A program made the translations under genes and the position numbers. A stretch of DNA of 7,452 nucleotides from Vulcanimicrobiota bacterium (GTDB lineage Bacteria > Eremiobacterota > Eremiobacteria > Baltobacterales > Baltobacteraceae), in NCBI GenBank assembly GCA_030042755.1, contig JASHZC010000138.1, positions 1 to 7,452 on the forward strand. Direction: 5' to 3'. Position 1 is the first letter of the stretch, and each line of letters starts with the position of its first letter. The notes below the pieces were generated by a model, which saw only the letters and a program-made list of their open reading frames with translations, had not been told where the DNA came from and made no database searches. This document shows positions 1-6,089 of the stretch, in pieces.

Positions 1-2480
1 ATGCGAATGATGCCGCGCTCGTCGAGATCTTTGAGCGCATCCTCACCCACGTTGGGGATATCGCGCGTGATCTCTTCTGGTCCCAGCTTGGTGTCGCGGG
101 CTTCGCACTCGTATTCCTCGATGTGAATCGAGGTGAAACGATCTTCCTTGACCATCCGCTCGGAGATCAGGATTGCGTCTTCGTAGTTGTAGCCTTCCCA
201 CGGCATGAACGCGACCAGCACGTTTTGACCGAGCGCAAGCTCCGCTTCGTCGGACGAGGGTCCGTCAGCGAGGACTTGACCGGCAACGACGCGCTCACCG
301 AGATGAACGATGGGGCGCTGATTGATGCACGTACCCGCGTTGCTGCGTACGAACTTGAGCAGCTCGAACACCTTCTCAGTGCCGTCGTCGAGCTTCACGG
401 TGATACCCTTGGCGTCGACGCTCGTCACCGCACCCGCGACGTCGCTGACGATCAGCGAGCCCGAGTCCTTGGCGGCCCGATACTCCATCCCGGTACCGAC
501 AATGGGAGCGTCGGGACGAAGCAGCGGCACAGCCTGACGCTGCATGTTTGCGCCCATCAGCGCGCGGTTGGCATCGTCGTGTTCGAGGAACGGAATCAGC
601 GCCGTCGCGACCGATACGATCTGCTTTGGCGACACGTCCATCAGCTGCACGCGCTGGGCCGGCTCTTCGATATACTCCTCGGCGTAACGGCAAACGACCG
701 AATCCGAGGTAATGCGGCCTTGTTCGTCGACCGGAGTGTTTGCCTGCGCGACGATGTACTCGTCTTCACGATCCGCCGTCAGGTATACGATCTCGTCGGT
801 TACGCGGCCGTCCTGAACGACGCGATATGGCGTCTCGATGAAGCCGAACTTATTGACGCGCGCGTACGTTGCGAGCGAACCGATCAGACCGATGTTCGGA
901 CCTTCCGGCGTTTCGATCGGGCAGATGCGGCCATAGTGCGAGTGGTGGACGTCGCGAACTTCAAATCCCGCGCGTTCGCGCGAGAGACCGCCCGGTCCAA
1001 GCGCCGAGAGACGACGCTTGTGGGTCAGCTCGGCCAACGAGTTCGTTTGATCCATGAACTGCGAGAGCTGCGAAGAACCAAAGAATTCTTTGATCGCTGC
1101 GACGACCGGCCGAATATTGATCAGCGCTTGCGGCGTGACCGTTTCGATGTCTTGGACGGTCATGCGCTCGCGCACGACGCGTTCGAGGCGTAGCAAGCCG
1201 ACACGGAACTGATTCTGCAGCAGCTCGCCAACCGAACGGACACGACGGTTGCCGAGGTGATCGATGTCGTCCTTGGCGATTACACCGGTCGCGACTTTGA
1301 TCAGGCGACGGATGACCGCAATCATGTCAGCCCGCGTGAGGCACTTCACGTCGATCGACGGTTCGGCCAGACCCGCATACTCGTTGATGGCGACCGTCGG
1401 TTGTGACGCTCGCGCTTCGATATCCGGATTCTCGATGCGATAGTGGAACTTGCCGGTCAGCTTGTAGCGGCCGACGCCGGCGAGATCGTAGCGCTTCTCA
1501 TCGAAGAATAGCGACTCGAGGAGCTTCTCGGCGTTCTCCGCGTTCTCTGGCTCACCGGGACGCAGTTTCTTGTAGATTTCCTTGAGCGCGTCTTCGCGCG
1601 TCTTGATATCTTTGTCTTTGTCGATCGAGTTTTGGATCAGCGGCGAATTGTCGAAGAGCGCGAGAATTGCGTCATCGCTCTCCCAATTCAAACCGAGATC
1701 CGGGCGCGAGAGCGCGCGAATGAACGTCGAGACGTAGATCTTGCGGTTCTTGTCGATGCGAACGCCGATCGTACCTTCGGTTTCGTCGTTCTTCGTGCCG
1801 TTGTCCGTTTCGAACTCGATCCACGCTCCACGATTCGGGATGATAGTCGCGTTGTATGTCGGACGCGCGTTGGTGTCGACGTCCTGGCTGTAGTACACGC
1901 CGGGCGAACGCACGAGCTGGCTCACGATCACGCGCTCGGCGCCGTTGATCATGAACGTGCCTTTGTCGGTCATGAGCGGGAAATCGCCCATGAAAATCTC
2001 TTGGTCGGGGATGCCCTTGATTTCGCCGGATTCAGCCGTGATCAAACGAACGCGCACGCGCAGCGGCGCGCTATACGTCATATCGCGTTCGCGGCACTCT
2101 TCGATCGAATATTTCGGCTCGCCGAGCGAGTGTTCGCCGAATTCGAGAATGAGATTGCCGGTGAAATCCTTGATCGGGGAGATCGATGCGAACGCCTCGG
2201 CAAGACCATCAGTCTTGAACCAATCAAAGCTGGCCTTTTGCAGCTCGATCAAATTCGGAACTTCAAGCACGTGCGGAATTTTCGCAAACGTGTGACGCTC
2301 GCGCTTCGGACCAGGATCCGGAGGTTGCGCGATGGTGAACGCTCCCGCAGCCATTGGGAACGTGGTCGGCATCGCCGTCGACGCGCCGTTGCCGGCCGCA
2401 GGCGCAGCCGCGCGCTTCGACTTGCCCTTACCCGCCGCGGAACTCTTCGCGGGAGTCTTCGGTGCCGTCGTTTTCGCCAT
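1..2480 (-). CDS. rpoB: DNA-directed RNA polymerase subunit beta, N-terminal two thirds (partial, runs off the left edge)
   Basis: Reading the minus strand from ATG at 2480 gives 826 uninterrupted codons of RNA polymerase beta, the subunit that forms one pincer of the polymerase and the rifampicin pocket. Landmarks include [18 protein letters not shown] (about residues 71-88), [19 protein letters not shown], the rifampicin cluster [11 protein letters not shown] and [14 protein letters not shown] (residues 468-498), [14 protein letters not shown], and [17 protein letters not shown]. The visible part ends at LDERGIIR, so roughly 350-400 C-terminal residues lie outside. Residues equivalent to E. 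coli Q513, D516, H526 and S531 are the sensitive-type residues; N518 is Thr, P520 is Ser, and a Pro shortly before HYGR is His. The large E. coli lobe insertion is absent. The first 65 or so residues are a Lys/Ala/Pro/Thr-rich extension. No rplJ or rplL lies upstream; a promoter sits at 2612-2640. Confidence 0.99.
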   Translation of the reverse strand, partial: MAKTTAPKTPAKSSAAGKGKSKRAAAPAAGNGASTAMPTTFPMAAGAFTIAQPPDPGPKRERHTFAKIPHVLEVPNLIELQKASFDWFKTDGLAEAFASISPIKDFTGNLILEFGEHSLGEPKYSIEECRERDMTYSAPLRVRVRLITAESGEIKGIPDQEIFMGDFPLMTDKGTFMINGAERVIVSQLVRSPGVYYSQDVDTNARPTYNATIIPNRGAWIEFETDNGTKNDETEGTIGVRIDKNRKIYVSTFIRALSRPDLGLNWESDDAILALFDNSPLIQNSIDKDKDIKTREDALKEIYKKLRPGEPENAENAEKLLESLFFDEKRYDLAGVGRYKLTGKFHYRIENPDIEARASQPTVAINEYAGLAEPSIDVKCLTRADMIAVIRRLIKVATGVIAKDDIDHLGNRRVRSVGELLQNQFRVGLLRLERVVRERMTVQDIETVTPQALINIRPVVAAIKEFFGSSQLSQFMDQTNSLAELTHKRRLSALGPGGLSRERAGFEVRDVHHSHYGRICPIETPEGPNIGLIGSLATYARVNKFGFIETPYRVVQDGRVTDEIVYLTADREDEYIVAQANTPVDEQGRITSDSVVCRYAEEYIEEPAQRVQLMDVSPKQIVSVATALIPFLEHDDANRALMGANMQRQAVPLLRPDAPIVGTGMEYRAAKDSGSLIVSDVAGAVTSVDAKGITVKLDDGTEKVFELLKFVRSNAGTCINQRPIVHLGERVVAGQVLADGPSSDEAELALGQNVLVAFMPWEGYNYEDAILISERMVKEDRFTSIHIEEYECEARDTKLGPEEITRDIPNVGEDALKDLDERGIIR

Positions 2481-2611
2481 TATTTTTCTCTTACTGACCT
2501 TTGGAGAGAGGCAGTTGCGCAAGCAAAATAGGCCGAGCTCGTCCCCCCTCGTTGGGATTGGCTCGTCCTTCTTTATTATTGCGGCTTATTCGCCCCAGGG
2601 CATAGGTGAAG
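2481..2611 (-). other. rpoB 5' leader
   Basis: This is the non-coding stretch between the rpoB promoter and its ATG; transcription starting about 7 nt after the -10 box would give a leader of about 125 nt. Close to the start codon the minus strand reads AAAGGTCAGTAAGAGAAAAATA, a purine-rich stretch holding only a modest Shine-Dalgarno match (AAAGG is distant, AAGAGA is nearer). It contains an 8-bp direct repeat GCTCGTCC (plus-strand spelling) at 2537-2544 and 2561-2568, and a TTGCGCAA palindrome around 2515-2522. I see no strong terminator hairpin and no recognisable riboswitch or ribosomal-protein (L10-type) binding structure. Confidence 0.55.
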
Positions 2612-2640
2612 AGTCTACCACTGGCCCTAGAAGGCGTCAA
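2612..2640 (-). promoter_or_regulatory. sigma70-type promoter for rpoB
   Basis: On the minus strand TTGACG (2640-2635) and TAGACT (2617-2612) are separated by exactly 17 bp. The -35 box matches consensus at 5 of 6 positions and the -10 box at 4 of 6. It begins within 10 bp after the stop of the upstream small gene and points at rpoB, which supports independent transcription of rpoB. Confidence 0.7.
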
Positions 2641-2646
2641 GAAGGA

Positions 2647-2850
2647 TTAGTCCGGCGCACACTCGGGCGCCAACGTGGTTCCGAGAAGTACCTGCCGGCT
2701 CGCGGCATCGGCCGGCGCACTTCGCCGGATCCGCTCGGCCCAGGCTCCGCCGAGGAGCGCGAACACGGCGCCGGGCAGCACGAGCGAGCCGAAAAACGCG
2801 ATCGCCTGCACGAAATAGGGATGTACGTGATGATGTCCCAAGCCGCCCAT
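2647..2850 (-). CDS. small single-pass membrane protein, unknown function
   Basis: A 67-codon frame starts at ATG 2850. The product has a short His-containing N-terminus (MGGLGHHHVHPYF), one clear hydrophobic segment at about residues 15-38 (AIAFFGSLVLPGAVFALLGG), then a basic stretch (ERIRRS) and a polar tail ending APD. Third codon positions are mostly G or C, as in the neighbouring genes, which favours this frame over two overlapping minus-strand frames with no protein-like pattern. Arg residues following the helix predict a cytoplasmic C-terminus. A TGA six codons upstream leaves the ATG as the only ordinary start. There is no Shine-Dalgarno, but an extended -10 promoter lies 10 bp upstream, so a leaderless mRNA is plausible. 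It sits between the hydrolase-like gene and rpoB on the same strand. I do not recognise the family. Confidence 0.5.
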   Translation of the reverse strand: MGGLGHHHVHPYFVQAIAFFGSLVLPGAVFALLGGAWAERIRRSAPADAASRQVLLGTTLAPECAPD

Positions 2851-2859
2851 GTCCGAGGC

Positions 2860-2868
2860 AGTATATCA
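2860..2868 (-). promoter_or_regulatory. extended -10 promoter element for the small membrane protein
   Basis: The minus strand reads TGATATACT, an extended -10 (TGnTATAAT) with one mismatch. No good -35 box is visible 16-18 bp upstream, which extended -10 promoters can tolerate. The expected start of transcription is about 2853, only 2-4 nt before the ATG at 2850. Confidence 0.4.
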
Positions 2869-2890
2869 TGGCCCCGCAAGAACGTGCAGC

Positions 2891-3901
2891 TTACCTAGCC
2901 ATGGGCGTCGCTCCGCCGGTCCGGGCAAGGAGGTACCAGCCGGCATCGCTACAGATTGGCGGAGGCGCGAAGGTCGCATCGATCGCCCCCGGGGCAGCCG
3001 TCATCTCGCGAGCGAGATAGACGAGCTGACGGTACTCGTCGACGTCGCCGTGTGCCGGTTCCAGCAACGCGGCTGAGGCGCGCGCCAGCAGCGTAGAAGC
3101 CGTTAGCGACGCGGGCGGGACAAGCCCGTATGCGATCGCCATGACTTGAGCGAGCGCGTCGGGATAGGCCCGCGTCATGTCCGCGTCCGCACCGAAACCT
3201 TCGGCGTTTACATATGGGCGATACGACTGCACCGACGCATTCCAGAGGACCGTCGAAATTGCACGAGCGACTTGCTCGGCTTGCGACCGCAGCGTCGCGG
3301 CTTCCGCCGAATCGCCGTAGGCCTGTTCAAACAGATCCGACGCATCGAGCAAACCGCGATACACCTGCTCGTTGTCGATCGCATACGCGATCCGGTTTTG
3401 CGGGCGCGAAAATGTCAGCCCGTTCGGCTGCAACGTGGCGAGCATCGACGCGGTGATGCGCCCGATGTCGGCACGGCGTTGCGCGATCAACGTGCGAATG
3501 TGCGGGTCACCGCTGCGGTACGCCGTGTCCGCCAAGATCATGAACGTCGCGCCGTATGCGTCGGTCGAATCCGGGCGACCCCGGCTCGCGAACGAGCCGT
3601 CGCGTTGATACGTGCCATCGTCGGCTACGCCGTCCACGCCGCTTCCCGAACCGTGAGCCCGATCGATGTACCAACGCATCCAATCGTAGACGAGATCGAG
3701 ACGCGATCCCGATGCAGCTAAGCCGGTCGCGGTGATATTTCCGAAATACCCACTGACAAAACTTCCGCCGGGTCGTACCGTGAGGGCCCCATCCGGACCG
3801 CGACAATTCGCGGCAATCCAATTGGCCGCATCGTCGGAGGTCGATCCGATAGTACCAAAGACTAATATGAGGGACGAAAGTACCAATCGCCGCAGACGCA
3901 C
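2891..3901 (-). CDS. secreted protein resembling six-hairpin (alpha/alpha toroid) glycosidases
   Basis: The 336-residue product starts with a signal peptide or N-terminal anchor (MRLRRLVLSSLILVFGTIGS). The mature part is a run of amphipathic helices with motifs that recall six-hairpin glycosidase-like proteins: YDWMRWYIDRA (about 72-82), DSTDAYGATFMILADTAY (111-128), AIDNEQVYRGLLDA (174-187) and AYPDALAQVMAIAYGL (245-260). Conserved-looking acids that could serve catalysis are D111, D114, D176, E178 and D248; which, if any, is catalytic cannot be told. I infer a glycan-degrading or glycan-binding role outside the cytoplasm. The start is GTG: an in-frame TAG lies just four codons upstream and a strong ribosome binding site is adjacent. 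The gene is divergent from the glycosyltransferase operon, which suggests it acts on the same polymer. No exact family name is recognised, and a non-catalytic toroid protein remains possible. Confidence 0.75.
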   Translation of the reverse strand: MRLRRLVLSSLILVFGTIGSTSDDAANWIAANCRGPDGALTVRPGGSFVSGYFGNITATGLAASGSRLDLVYDWMRWYIDRAHGSGSGVDGVADDGTYQRDGSFASRGRPDSTDAYGATFMILADTAYRSGDPHIRTLIAQRRADIGRITASMLATLQPNGLTFSRPQNRIAYAIDNEQVYRGLLDASDLFEQAYGDSAEAATLRSQAEQVARAISTVLWNASVQSYRPYVNAEGFGADADMTRAYPDALAQVMAIAYGLVPPASLTASTLLARASAALLEPAHGDVDEYRQLVYLAREMTAAPGAIDATFAPPPICSDAGWYLLARTGGATPMAR

Positions 3902-3912
3902 ATCACCTTCCT
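3902..3912 (-). promoter_or_regulatory. ribosome binding site that fixes the GTG start of the six-hairpin protein
   Basis: The minus strand reads AGGAAGGTGAT directly before GTG; it matches 9 of 11 positions of the full anti-Shine-Dalgarno complement AAGGAGGTGAT. An in-frame TAG overlaps its 5' end (TAG at 3913-3911), so no earlier start is possible. Confidence 0.7.
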
Positions 3913-3914
3913 AA

Positions 3915-3932
3915 AACCCGGTTAAGCCGGTT
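3915..3932. repeat. imperfect inverted repeat upstream of the six-hairpin gene
   Basis: AACCCGGTTAAGCCGGTT can fold with A3915-T3932, A3916-T3931, C3917-G3930, C3918-G3929, a bulged C3919, then G3920-C3928 and G3921-C3927 around a TTAAG loop. On the hydrolase transcript it would sit just upstream of the ribosome binding site and be followed by TTTT. It could be an operator or an mRNA hairpin; function is unproven. Confidence 0.35.
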
Positions 3933-3937
3933 GTCCT

Positions 3938-3950
3938 AGTCCACAGGACT
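3938..3950. repeat. 13-bp perfect palindrome, possible operator
   Basis: AGTCC-ACA-GGACT is a perfect 5-bp inverted repeat with a 3-bp spacer, midway in the first half of the divergent region. An overlapping alternative stem pairs GTCCT (3933-3937) with AGGAC (3945-3949). Position between divergent genes suits a shared regulator, but a 5-bp arm is short enough to be chance. Confidence 0.3.
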
Positions 3951-4044
3951 CTACGTCCTCGCCGGATTGGCCGATGGACAATAGGCATCGTGTTAACCCC
4001 TGTACTACGCTTTTCTCACAGAAGCGGGAGTCCGTGTTTCATTT

Positions 4045-4049
4045 GGAGG
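4045..4049 (+). promoter_or_regulatory. ribosome binding site of the first operon gene
   Basis: GGAGG ends 10 nt before the ATG at 4060, a slightly long but workable spacing, and supports 4060 as the start. An in-frame ATG at 4087 has GGGAG six nt upstream and is the alternative; it would remove nine N-terminal residues without touching any membrane segment. Confidence 0.6.
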
Positions 4050-4059
4050 CAGTATATTC

Positions 4060-4839
4060 ATGCATGCTCGTTCGTCGGGAGTCTCGATGCGATTGGGTGC
4101 CCGTCCACACCGCTCGCACCGAACGCTTCTACCCGGGGTTCCCTGGCTGCGTGGCATCGCCACCCTCATCCTCGGCTTAGTCGGTACCTACGCATTTCTT
4201 CGCGTCGGCTGGCCGACTTTGATGGAAGAGACCACGCTCGTCACCGACGGTACGGGCCGCATGTCGAAGCCGTTGATCGACACGCTACTCGGCATTACAA
4301 ACCATATACCCGTGCCAATGATGCCCACCCTCAACGCGTCGATGATGTTGTCGGTTGCGGCCGTGTGTGGGGTGCTTCTGATCCTCAATTCGATTCTTCC
4401 GTATAGGCATGCGCCGATTCGCTATTGGATCGCGGCCAACATTGTCGTTCTGCTGCTGAGCGCGCTCTACGCGTTCTTCACCAACCGGATCGCCTACGAC
4501 GGCGCGTCCTTCATGGCACTCGTCGAGCGGACCAGCATTCTCATGATGCTCTGCGCGCCGATCTTTATCGCCTTCGTCGCGGCCTTGCTGCCGTTTACGT
4601 TCGTCGAGCTAACCACGATGCTGGTACTCATCGTGGTCTTCGATGCCTTCTTCGCCGTAGCTCGCATCGCCGCGTTCGCACTGCTGGTCAGCCATTTCGG
4701 CCCGATTGCCGAAATGAATCTCTACATGTTCTTCGGCCCTCTGATGGACGTCGTGTATTTCATCGTCGTCTACTCGGTCGTCATCGTTTCGCTAAGCCGG
4801 CGCCTGAATCAAAATGAAGGAGCTTGGCAGTGGTTGTAA
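4060..4839 (+). CDS. polytopic membrane protein of the polysaccharide operon, faintly exosortase-like
   Basis: The 259-residue product has a basic N-terminus (about residues 11-31, Arg/His-rich) and about six hydrophobic segments near residues 28-48, 95-113, 121-140, 157-178, 184-209 and 225-245, so it is an inner-membrane protein. It is the first gene of the operon and its stop overlaps the glycosyltransferase start by 10 bp, implying coupled translation and a shared job, for example a synthase partner or polymer transporter. I do not recognise the family with confidence. The C-terminal half (LMMLCAP at 161-167, AVARIAAFALLVSHFGP at 199-215, LYMFFGPLMDVVYF at 221-234) recalls the exosortase/archaeosortase core: Cys165 and Arg202 are 37 residues apart. 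However, the family's later catalytic His is not at the expected place, where the sequence reads YMFFG, so an active protease is doubtful. Confidence 0.85.
   Translation: MHARSSGVSMRLGARPHRSHRTLLPGVPWLRGIATLILGLVGTYAFLRVGWPTLMEETTLVTDGTGRMSKPLIDTLLGITNHIPVPMMPTLNASMMLSVAAVCGVLLILNSILPYRHAPIRYWIAANIVVLLLSALYAFFTNRIAYDGASFMALVERTSILMMLCAPIFIAFVAALLPFTFVELTTMLVLIVVFDAFFAVARIAAFALLVSHFGPIAEMNLYMFFGPLMDVVYFIVVYSVVIVSLSRRLNQNEGAWQWL
4816..4822 (+). promoter_or_regulatory. ribosome binding site that decides the glycosyltransferase start
   Basis: GAAGGAG ends 7 nt before GTG at 4830. The other in-frame candidate, TTG at 4824, is only 1 nt away from it, too close to be used. This site lies inside the end of the preceding gene, as expected for coupled translation. 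Confidence 0.7.
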
Positions 4840-6089
4840 TCTTTCTCGACTTGTGGTTGCTCTTCGTAGTAACCGTCACGTTGATTTATACGGTTCGCCA
4901 CTGGATATTCACGTTCTCGCGCACGTACGGCAAACAGCGATTCTCTTACGGCGACGCGGTCGAGCGCGAACTCCCGACGATCAGCGTGCTCGTTCCAATG
5001 CATAACGAAGCCGCGGTTGCCGGCATGTGCCTCGATGCGCTGCTCGCAAGCGATTATCCGGAAGGAAAGTTCGAGATCGTCGCGATCGACGACCACTCGA
5101 GCGATGGAACGGGGGAGATTGCCGCCCGATACGCCGCGAGCGACAAGCGCGTTCGAGTCGTCACCGTGGAAGGTAAGCGTCGCGGTAAGTCGGTCGCACT
5201 CAACGCCGGGCTCGCGACGGTCGAATCCGAGATCGTTCTCGTCTTCGATGCGGACTACACGCCAGGTCAAGGCCTGGTCCAAACGCTGACCAGCGCATTC
5301 GTCGATCCAAAGGTTGGCGCCGTCATGGGCCGCGTCATTCCGCGAAATTCCGGACGCAATCTCTTGACGCGTCTGCTTTCGATGGAACGCTCGGGAGGCT
5401 ATCAGGTCGATCAACAAGCTCGATACAATCTCGATCTCCTGCCGCAGTACGGCGGCACCGTCGGTGGTTTCCGCCGTTCGCTGATCGAGGAAATCGGCGG
5501 CTTCGATCCGATCGCACTGGCCGAAGATACCGAGCTGACCGCCGCGCTGTTCTTGCGCGGATGGAAGATCGTGTACGACAATCGCGCCGAATGCTACGAA
5601 GAAGTTCCGGAATCGTGGGATTCACGCTTTCGCCAGTTACGCCGCTGGTCGCGTGGACACACGCGCGTGATGTGGCGTCACCTTGGCGGAGTATTCACCG
5701 CGAAGGGCTTGACGTTCTCGCAGCGACTCGATACCGCACTGCTCCTCCTTTCGTATCTGCTATCGCCGCTATTGATCAGCGGATGGCTGGCTGCATTGGG
5801 CCTTTTCGTGATGGGCCAGCTTCCACCGGGAGGTCTGCTTCTCGCGTTCTGCGTCACCCTCTACAACACGTTCGGAAATTTCGCACCGCTGTACCAAGTT
5901 GCTGCGGCCGAAGTGATCGACGGATCGACGAGAGAGCTGCTGCTGCTGCCGTATCTCTTCTTCGTCTTTCCGTTCAACGCGTGGGCGGTTTCCGTCGGTG
6001 CGCTCGACACGTTCGGTGACGCGATTAAACGGCGCGGTGGACTCTGGGAGAAAACCACTCGCAGCGTCTCCGCGGGGGCCAAAACATGA
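4830..6089 (+). CDS. processive-type family 2 glycosyltransferase (membrane-bound polysaccharide synthase)
   Basis: Numbered from GTG 4830 (419 residues), the protein has an N-terminal membrane helix (about 2-24), a cytoplasmic GT-A domain, then hydrophobic segments near 300-326, 331-352 and 369-391. All family 2 motifs of processive synthases (cellulose, hyaluronan, poly-N-acetylglucosamine type) are visible: ISVLVPMHNEA at the start of the fold, DDHSSDGT (87-94) for UDP-sugar binding, DAD (140-142) for the metal ion, AEDTEL (231-236) with the likely catalytic base, and QLRRW (269-273), the QxxRW motif that holds the acceptor. It should polymerise a sugar from a nucleotide-sugar donor at the inner face of the membrane and may extrude it. 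The sugar cannot be read from sequence; no PilZ domain is present. It overlaps the genes on both sides (10 bp and an ATGA overlap). Length is close to PgaC and shorter than BcsA. Confidence 0.95.
   Translation: MVVIFLDLWLLFVVTVTLIYTVRHWIFTFSRTYGKQRFSYGDAVERELPTISVLVPMHNEAAVAGMCLDALLASDYPEGKFEIVAIDDHSSDGTGEIAARYAASDKRVRVVTVEGKRRGKSVALNAGLATVESEIVLVFDADYTPGQGLVQTLTSAFVDPKVGAVMGRVIPRNSGRNLLTRLLSMERSGGYQVDQQARYNLDLLPQYGGTVGGFRRSLIEEIGGFDPIALAEDTELTAALFLRGWKIVYDNRAECYEEVPESWDSRFRQLRRWSRGHTRVMWRHLGGVFTAKGLTFSQRLDTALLLLSYLLSPLLISGWLAALGLFVMGQLPPGGLLLAFCVTLYNTFGNFAPLYQVAAAEVIDGSTRELLLLPYLFFVFPFNAWAVSVGALDTFGDAIKRRGGLWEKTTRSVSAGAKT

Larger units (their letters stand above)
3902..4059. other. divergent intergenic region between hydrolase-like gene and polysaccharide operon
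   Basis: These 158 bp separate two divergent transcription units and must carry the promoters of both, but no pair of boxes close to the sigma70 consensus stands out on either strand, so regulated or alternative-sigma promoters are possible. It is more A/T-rich than the flanking genes in its right half. Two short inverted repeats (3915-3932 and 3938-3950) lie near the hydrolase-like gene. No coding frame with a protein-like pattern crosses it. Confidence 0.6.

Noticed and set aside
123..1193. A 356-codon plus-strand frame, and a second of 299 codons at 1632-2531, both opposite rpoB
   Set aside because: The minus strand here encodes unmistakable RpoB. The antisense translations are rich in Arg, Asp and Val without any recognisable fold, as expected for shadow frames.
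2855..2866. The 12-mer GAGGCAGTATAT occurs here and again at 4046-4057, each followed closely by CATG
   Set aside because: About one or two identical 12-mers are expected by chance in a window this long, and the two copies have different roles: a minus-strand -10 box and a plus-strand ribosome binding site region.
2332..2898. A 188-codon plus-strand frame starting with an Ala-rich hydrophobic stretch
   Set aside because: It covers the rpoB N-terminus, promoter and leader, has no Shine-Dalgarno, and its hydrophobic start is the complement of the Lys/Ala/Pro-rich RpoB tail.
3146..3721. A 191-codon plus-strand frame opposite the six-hairpin protein
   Set aside because: The minus-strand frame has a signal peptide, a strong ribosome binding site and family-like motifs; the plus-strand product is Arg-rich with none of these.
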